A stretch of DNA of 17,868 nucleotides from Bacteroidota bacterium (GTDB lineage: Bacteria > Bacteroidota > Ignavibacteria > Kryptoniales > JAKASW01). A program made the position numbers and the translations under genes. Shown here in pieces: positions 14,639-17,868 of the stretch (position 1 is the first letter of the stretch; the number at the start of each line of letters is the position of its first letter). The stretch is from contig JAJYJD010000038.1 of the NCBI GenBank assembly GCA_021789755.1, positions 1 to 17,868 on the forward strand, written 5' to 3'. The notes beneath the pieces are model-generated. The model was not told the DNA's origin. It made no database searches and saw only the letters and a list, made by a program, of their open reading frames with translations.

Positions 14639-15629
14639 AGCCCGCGTCTCATTTCAGGCGGAACCCGGGCACAGGAGGGTAGAACTCCTTGTCACGCCGG
14701 GTCAGAAGAAAGAGCGGATCGACAAGTTTCTCACCGCACAGCTCGAAAATTCCAGCAGGGCGAAGATCCAGAAATACATCGAGGACGATTGCGTCCTCGT
14801 CAATGGAGAGCCGGTAAGGTCGAGCTACAAGATCCTCCCGGGCGACACTATCACCGTAAACATACCGACGTCGGCGCCGCCAGACAAAGCAGTTCCCGAA
14901 AACATTCCCCTGAACGTAGTCTTCGAGGACGAACACCTGATTGTTGTCAACAAGCCGGCGGGCATGGTGACGCACCCCGGACACGGGAATTGGACCGGGA
15001 CGCTCGCGAACGCGCTTCTTTTTCATTGCAACCGACTATCGACGCTTAACGATGGATACGTCAGGCCTGGGATAGTTCACCGGCTCGACAAGGATACGAG
15101 CGGACTCATCGTGGCGGCAAAAGACGACGTGACGCATGCATCGCTCGCGAGGCAGTTCTTCGATCACACGATCGACCGCGAATACTGGGCTCTCGTTTGG
15201 GGAAAGCTCTCCATGCCGCGCGGCCTCATCGAAGCGGATCTCGGGAGAAGCAAGAGCGACAGGAAAAAATTCGCAGTCGTGGAGGAAGGCAAGTTCGCGG
15301 CGACGGAATACGAGCTGCTGAAGGAGTTCAAGTACCTGTCGCTTGTGCGGCTGAAGCTGCACACCGGGCGAACGCACCAGATCCGCGTTCACCTCTCTCA
15401 CATCGGGCATCCTGTCTTCGGCGATCCTACATATCACGGCCGGCGGATAAATTACGGCGACCCGACGCCGAAGTTCAGACAGGAGATCACGCGGCTTCTG
15501 AAGATCATTCCCCGGCAGGCTCTCCACGCGAAGACGCTCGGCTTCATACACCCGATAACGAAAGTGCATCTTCATTTCGATTCGGAGCTGGCTGAGGATT
15601 TCAAGGCGGTACTCGAGCAAATAGGGTAA
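14589..15629 (+). CDS. rluD: RluA-family 23S rRNA pseudouridine synthase (RluD-like)
   Basis: The 346-residue product converts specific uridines in 23S rRNA to pseudouridine. An N-terminal S4 RNA-binding domain (ERIDKFLTAQ, SRAKIQKYI, VLVNG) is followed by the catalytic domain. The catalytic domain shows NKPAGMVTHPG, GIVHRLDKDTSGL with catalytic Asp167 (codon 15087-15089), LHTGRTHQIRVH, and GHPVFGDPTY. This matches the RluD subgroup. ATG 14589 is preferred over TTG 14565 because GGGGAGGAGA (14571-14580) is placed as its ribosome binding site. B. subtilis has the homologue ylyB at the same position after lspA. The exact target position is inferred from the family only. Confidence 0.92.
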   Translation: MTARRAKHQTGRTAPSEARVSFQAEPGHRRVELLVTPGQKKERIDKFLTAQLENSSRAKIQKYIEDDCVLVNGEPVRSSYKILPGDTITVNIPTSAPPDKAVPENIPLNVVFEDEHLIVVNKPAGMVTHPGHGNWTGTLANALLFHCNRLSTLNDGYVRPGIVHRLDKDTSGLIVAAKDDVTHASLARQFFDHTIDREYWALVWGKLSMPRGLIEADLGRSKSDRKKFAVVEEGKFAATEYELLKEFKYLSLVRLKLHTGRTHQIRVHLSHIGHPVFGDPTYHGRRINYGDPTPKFRQEITRLLKIIPRQALHAKTLGFIHPITKVHLHFDSELAEDFKAVLEQIG

Positions 15630-15683
15630 AATGAATATGGCCGACCCAGTCATGACAGGCAGCCGCAATCCGCTATCGGGGGA

Positions 15684-16001
15684 ATGAGTCGTGGAAAAGA
15701 GACTTCGCTTCCCGAGGAGAGGGCTGTTACCAGGTTCGGACTTGAGCCAATCCAAGGAGCTAAGAGTAGCTGGATGTGGAACAGGAAAGACGATAGGGAA
15801 GACCTGATAGATGTTGACGGACTGAGAAAACTCCTGAAAGTGAGGACGGGAGATGCAAGAGAGTTCGACAGCTTGAGCGAATCTCTCAGAAGGCACTATT
15901 TGATGGTCTATTATTCGGCCAAAACGGAAGAGACAAGAAACAAGAGGCTCGACATGATGATCAGATACATGAAGACAAGAAAAAGGTTTATGTGGTCGTG
16001 A
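15684..16001 (+). CDS. Small protein with YdeI/OmpD-associated (OmdA-like) C-terminal helices
   Basis: The 105-residue product has no obvious N-terminal domain. Its second half (FDSLSESLRRHYLMVYYSAK, ETRNKRLDMMIRYM) resembles the C-terminal helical segment of YdeI/OmpD-associated (bacteriocin-protection) proteins, in which SxRReY...AKxxETRxxRI is conserved. Those proteins are usually much longer, so this is either a stand-alone version or a truncated remnant. The first 45 residues (SSWMWNRKDDREDLIDVDG) are not recognised. A GGGGGA tract touches the ATG, which is close for a ribosome binding site. It follows rluD by 54 bases and may be read through from it. The function is unknown. Confidence 0.55.
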   Translation: MSRGKETSLPEERAVTRFGLEPIQGAKSSWMWNRKDDREDLIDVDGLRKLLKVRTGDAREFDSLSESLRRHYLMVYYSAKTEETRNKRLDMMIRYMKTRKRFMWS

Positions 16002-16112
16002 GCACCCGGCAAGCCTTAACTCGGATCATCAACCACAGCTTTCGCTGGGCAGACTTCCGATCGGCGCATCTGGCCAGACCGCGCAGGTGAACGGCTGTGA
16101 GAATAATAACAA

Positions 16113-16148
16113 GGGAGGAATTACATGCTGAACCTATTTGTCCCGTGA
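16113..16148 (+). other. Strong ribosome binding site followed by a 7-codon open frame
   Basis: GGGAGGA (16113-16119) is an excellent Shine-Dalgarno sequence 5 bases before ATG 16125, but the frame encodes only MLNLFVP before TGA (16146-16148). It lies in the 196-base gap before the DUF4919 gene. It could be a leader peptide or the relic of a lost gene. Confidence 0.3.
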
Positions 16149-16197
16149 TCCGACGAAATCAATATCTGCCGGCATATAATCTTTGACGGAGGTCCAC

Positions 16198-16896
16198 ATG
16201 AAAGCGTCCAGAATTCTGTGTGTCATTTGTGCTTTGTTTCTATTCTTCTCTCACCGTTCAGTCGGACAGCAAGCTGCGTTGCCCGATCGGGCACAGTGGA
16301 CAACACTCTCCAGGGATTCTTCGAGCAGGTACTTCTATCCGAGATTGCTGCAGCGCTTTCTCGATGCCGATACTGCTCTGACAAATAGCGAACTGGTGCT
16401 CCTTAACCATGGTTATACTCTTCAAGCATCGTACGACCCTTACGGCCAGTCCATGACAGAAGACACTCTTTACGATTGCATCAAGCAACAGGAGTACGAA
16501 AAGGCTTTGGAGATAGGACATCGCTATCTCCGGACTAATCCGGTGAGCCTTAGAGGTAACCTTGCGATGATGCTTGCCTTCAAACACCTGGACAGTCTTG
16601 CGGAACAAATGAAGTACCGGACACACGTGTCCCAACTCTTGAGATCTGTCTTATCTGCCGGGAGCGGACGATCGGCCGATTCTGCCTTTGTTGTCATCAA
16701 TGTAAGCGACGAATATACGATACTTGACTACCTGGGCTACGCCGTTAACCTGCAAAGCCTTATCTCCGGCAGGAACGGGAGATCTTATGATATGATGAAT
16801 GTGACTGCGCGAGAGGACACGACAGACAACCGTGTGTTCTACTTTGACGTGACAGCGCCGCTTGAGTCGCTGAGCAAACAAATCAATGGAAAATAA
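16198..16896 (+). CDS. Exported DUF4919 domain-containing protein
   Basis: The 232-residue product begins with a signal peptide (ILCVICALFLFFSHRSVGQ, cleavage about residue 23). It then shows the DUF4919 pattern YFYPRLLQRFLDADTALTNSE, HGYTLQASYDPY, and a TPR-like segment QEYEKALEIGHRYLRTNPVSL. DUF4919 proteins are found mostly in Bacteroidota and have no assigned function. ATG 16198 is chosen because GGAGG (16188-16192) lies 5 bases before it; the upstream TTG 16183 overlaps that ribosome binding site. A TATAAT (16175-16180) lies just upstream but is too close to serve as an ordinary -10 element with this binding site. A six-helix membrane protein and a lipoprotein gene follow. Confidence 0.75.
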   Translation: MKASRILCVICALFLFFSHRSVGQQAALPDRAQWTTLSRDSSSRYFYPRLLQRFLDADTALTNSELVLLNHGYTLQASYDPYGQSMTEDTLYDCIKQQEYEKALEIGHRYLRTNPVSLRGNLAMMLAFKHLDSLAEQMKYRTHVSQLLRSVLSAGSGRSADSAFVVINVSDEYTILDYLGYAVNLQSLISGRNGRSYDMMNVTAREDTTDNRVFYFDVTAPLESLSKQINGK

Positions 16897-17014
16897 TATG
16901 CGTCTCTCCGGATCAGCTGGCAAGATTCATGGGTAATTAGCGACCGATAGGATCAAGGGTCAAAAGCCGGATGTGCCATGAGCATGAGATCAACAGGGAA
17001 GGAAGACAGTCGCC

Positions 17015-17683
17015 ATGAAGCGGATGACCAGAAGCACAGAATTGATAATGTCCTATCTTACGATGCGGCGTATGATCGGCGTCCTCGGTCTGGGGTTGCC
17101 TGTCATCGTCGTGTTGGGAGGTTTCATCCAAAGCGGATTCACAATCCAGGCTTCAATCAGCAGCTACTACTTTACAAATATGCACGATTTCTTCGTGGGC
17201 ATTCTCTGCAGCGTATCCCTGTTCCTTATTTCGTACAAGGGTTACGAAATAGTCGACGACATCATAACAAACATGAGTGGGGTGTTCGCCTTGGGGATTA
17301 TCGCCTTTCCCACTTCGATGTTCTCCGGACATATTGTCAGGGTGGGGATATTCCTCACACCGGATAATATTTCGCAATACATCCACCTGGCATTTGCCAC
17401 ATTGTTTTTCGTGTCACTGTCGTTCAATTCGATTTTCCTGTTTACCAGGCACGGCGGTGCTCCGAGCCTGGAGAAAAAGATACGAAACACGGTGTATATC
17501 GTTTGCGGCGTCGTCATACTGTTTTCGGTCGTGTGCATGATCGTTTACATCGCCTTCTTCAGGAACACATGGGTTTCAGAGTTATATCCGGTGTTTGTGT
17601 TTGAAACGATCTCGACGATGTCGTTCGGCGTGTCGTGGCTGGTGAAGGGGAACACACTTTTCAGAGACAGGAGGAGGGGATAG
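17015..17683 (+). CDS. Six-helix membrane protein of unknown function
   Basis: The 222-residue product is strongly hydrophobic, with about six predicted membrane segments near residues 22-42, 55-76, 84-103, 118-140, 155-182 and 190-207. The conserved-looking stretch SSYYFTNMHDFFVGILCSV, with ISYKGYE and AFPTS after it, is reminiscent of DUF998/Frag1-like multi-pass proteins, but I cannot assign a family with confidence. ATG 17015 has a loosely spaced AAGGAAG upstream. ATG 17048 (MSYLTMRRMIG) would remove an 11-residue polar leader and is an equally plausible start. No catalytic motif is visible. Confidence 0.7.
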   Translation: MKRMTRSTELIMSYLTMRRMIGVLGLGLPVIVVLGGFIQSGFTIQASISSYYFTNMHDFFVGILCSVSLFLISYKGYEIVDDIITNMSGVFALGIIAFPTSMFSGHIVRVGIFLTPDNISQYIHLAFATLFFVSLSFNSIFLFTRHGGAPSLEKKIRNTVYIVCGVVILFSVVCMIVYIAFFRNTWVSELYPVFVFETISTMSFGVSWLVKGNTLFRDRRRG

Positions 17684-17724
17684 TTGTGCGGCGTCGCTTT
17701 GATTCACAAAGAGGAGAGTTGTCT

Positions 17725-17868
17725 ATGGAAAAGAAGATTCGGCAGATCTTTCTCCTTGCGATCATCGTCTCCGCTTTCGGCTGCAGCGGCGGCAGGCCCG
17801 GCTATCCCGTTCTGAAAGCAGATGCCGCGGTGAATGGTTTCATCACCGAAACACGGCCTTTCGAAATA
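17725..17868 (+). CDS. Putative lipoprotein, N-terminal fragment (3' partial)
   Basis: Forty-eight codons are present and the frame is open at the window edge. A basic start (MEKKIRQ) and a hydrophobic segment (IFLLAIIVSAFG) end at Cys20 in SAFGC-SGG. This looks like a lipoprotein signal with a weak lipobox (Ala at -3, Phe at -2), and LspA, encoded upstream, would be its processing enzyme. GAGGAGAG (17711-17718) is a good ribosome binding site. The mature domain is outside the window, so no function can be given. Confidence 0.65.
   Translation, partial: MEKKIRQIFLLAIIVSAFGCSGGRPGYPVLKADAAVNGFITETRPFEI

Noticed and set aside
16978..17367. A 129-codon plus-strand frame overlapping the six-helix membrane protein gene
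   Set aside because: It runs out of frame through the hydrophobic gene, and its product is basic and motif-free, typical of a shadow frame.
1..17868. CRISPR arrays, tRNA or rRNA genes, transposases, phage genes, riboswitches or a T-box leader for ileS
   Set aside because: Looked for by eye; no spaced identical repeats, cloverleaf arms, recombinase motifs or conserved T-box sequences were found.

Overview
The window looks like chromosomal DNA from a member of the Bacteroidota/Chlorobiota supergroup, most likely the Ignavibacteriota or a neighbouring lineage. Three things point there: a secreted protein with a C-terminal type IX secretion (Por) sorting domain, a GWxTD-domain protein, and promoter-like elements that fit the Bacteroidota pattern TTTG-N19/20-TAnnTTTG. 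All recognised genes lie on the + strand. The placement is inferred from gene content; no 16S rRNA or tRNA gene was seen.

Region 1 (1-4777) holds a 5'-truncated enoyl-ACP-reductase-like SDR, a terminator-like hairpin and an acyl-CoA dehydrogenase, which together suggest fatty-acid metabolism. Next come a secreted GWxTD protein behind a promoter that abuts its start codon, a long hairpin, and a PA0069-type radical SAM protein. Region 2 (4778-8060) encodes two exported proteins: a GH63/GH37-like glycosidase and a modular T9SS cargo protein, the latter ending at a strong hairpin.

Region 3 (8061-15629) starts with a 350-base gene-poor stretch holding a nested inverted repeat and a good promoter. 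It continues as a tight housekeeping cluster: divIVA-like, purine nucleoside phosphorylase, DUF2905 membrane protein, ileS, DksA-like zinc-finger protein, lspA, rluD. The order divIVA-ileS-dksA-like-lspA-rluD is also that of Bacillus subtilis (divIVA-ileS-ylyA-lspA-ylyB). The ileS product is a long type-2 enzyme whose class I signature reads GIHH instead of HIGH. This is the swapped motif linked to mupirocin hyper-resistance in some IleRS2 enzymes. The start of lspA appears a second time, degenerate, between lspA and rluD. Arrays of an 8-bp unit (about TGGATTNA) flank the DUF2905 gene on both sides.

Region 4 (15630-17868) holds small, poorly characterised genes: a stand-alone YdeI/OmpD-associated-type helical protein, a DUF4919 exported protein, a six-helix membrane protein, and the start of a lipoprotein that runs off the window.

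No CRISPR array, phage module or transposase was found. The best leads are the GIHH isoleucyl-tRNA synthetase, the lspA 5' duplication, the octamer arrays, and an Asn-to-Asp change at the purine-specificity position of the nucleoside phosphorylase.
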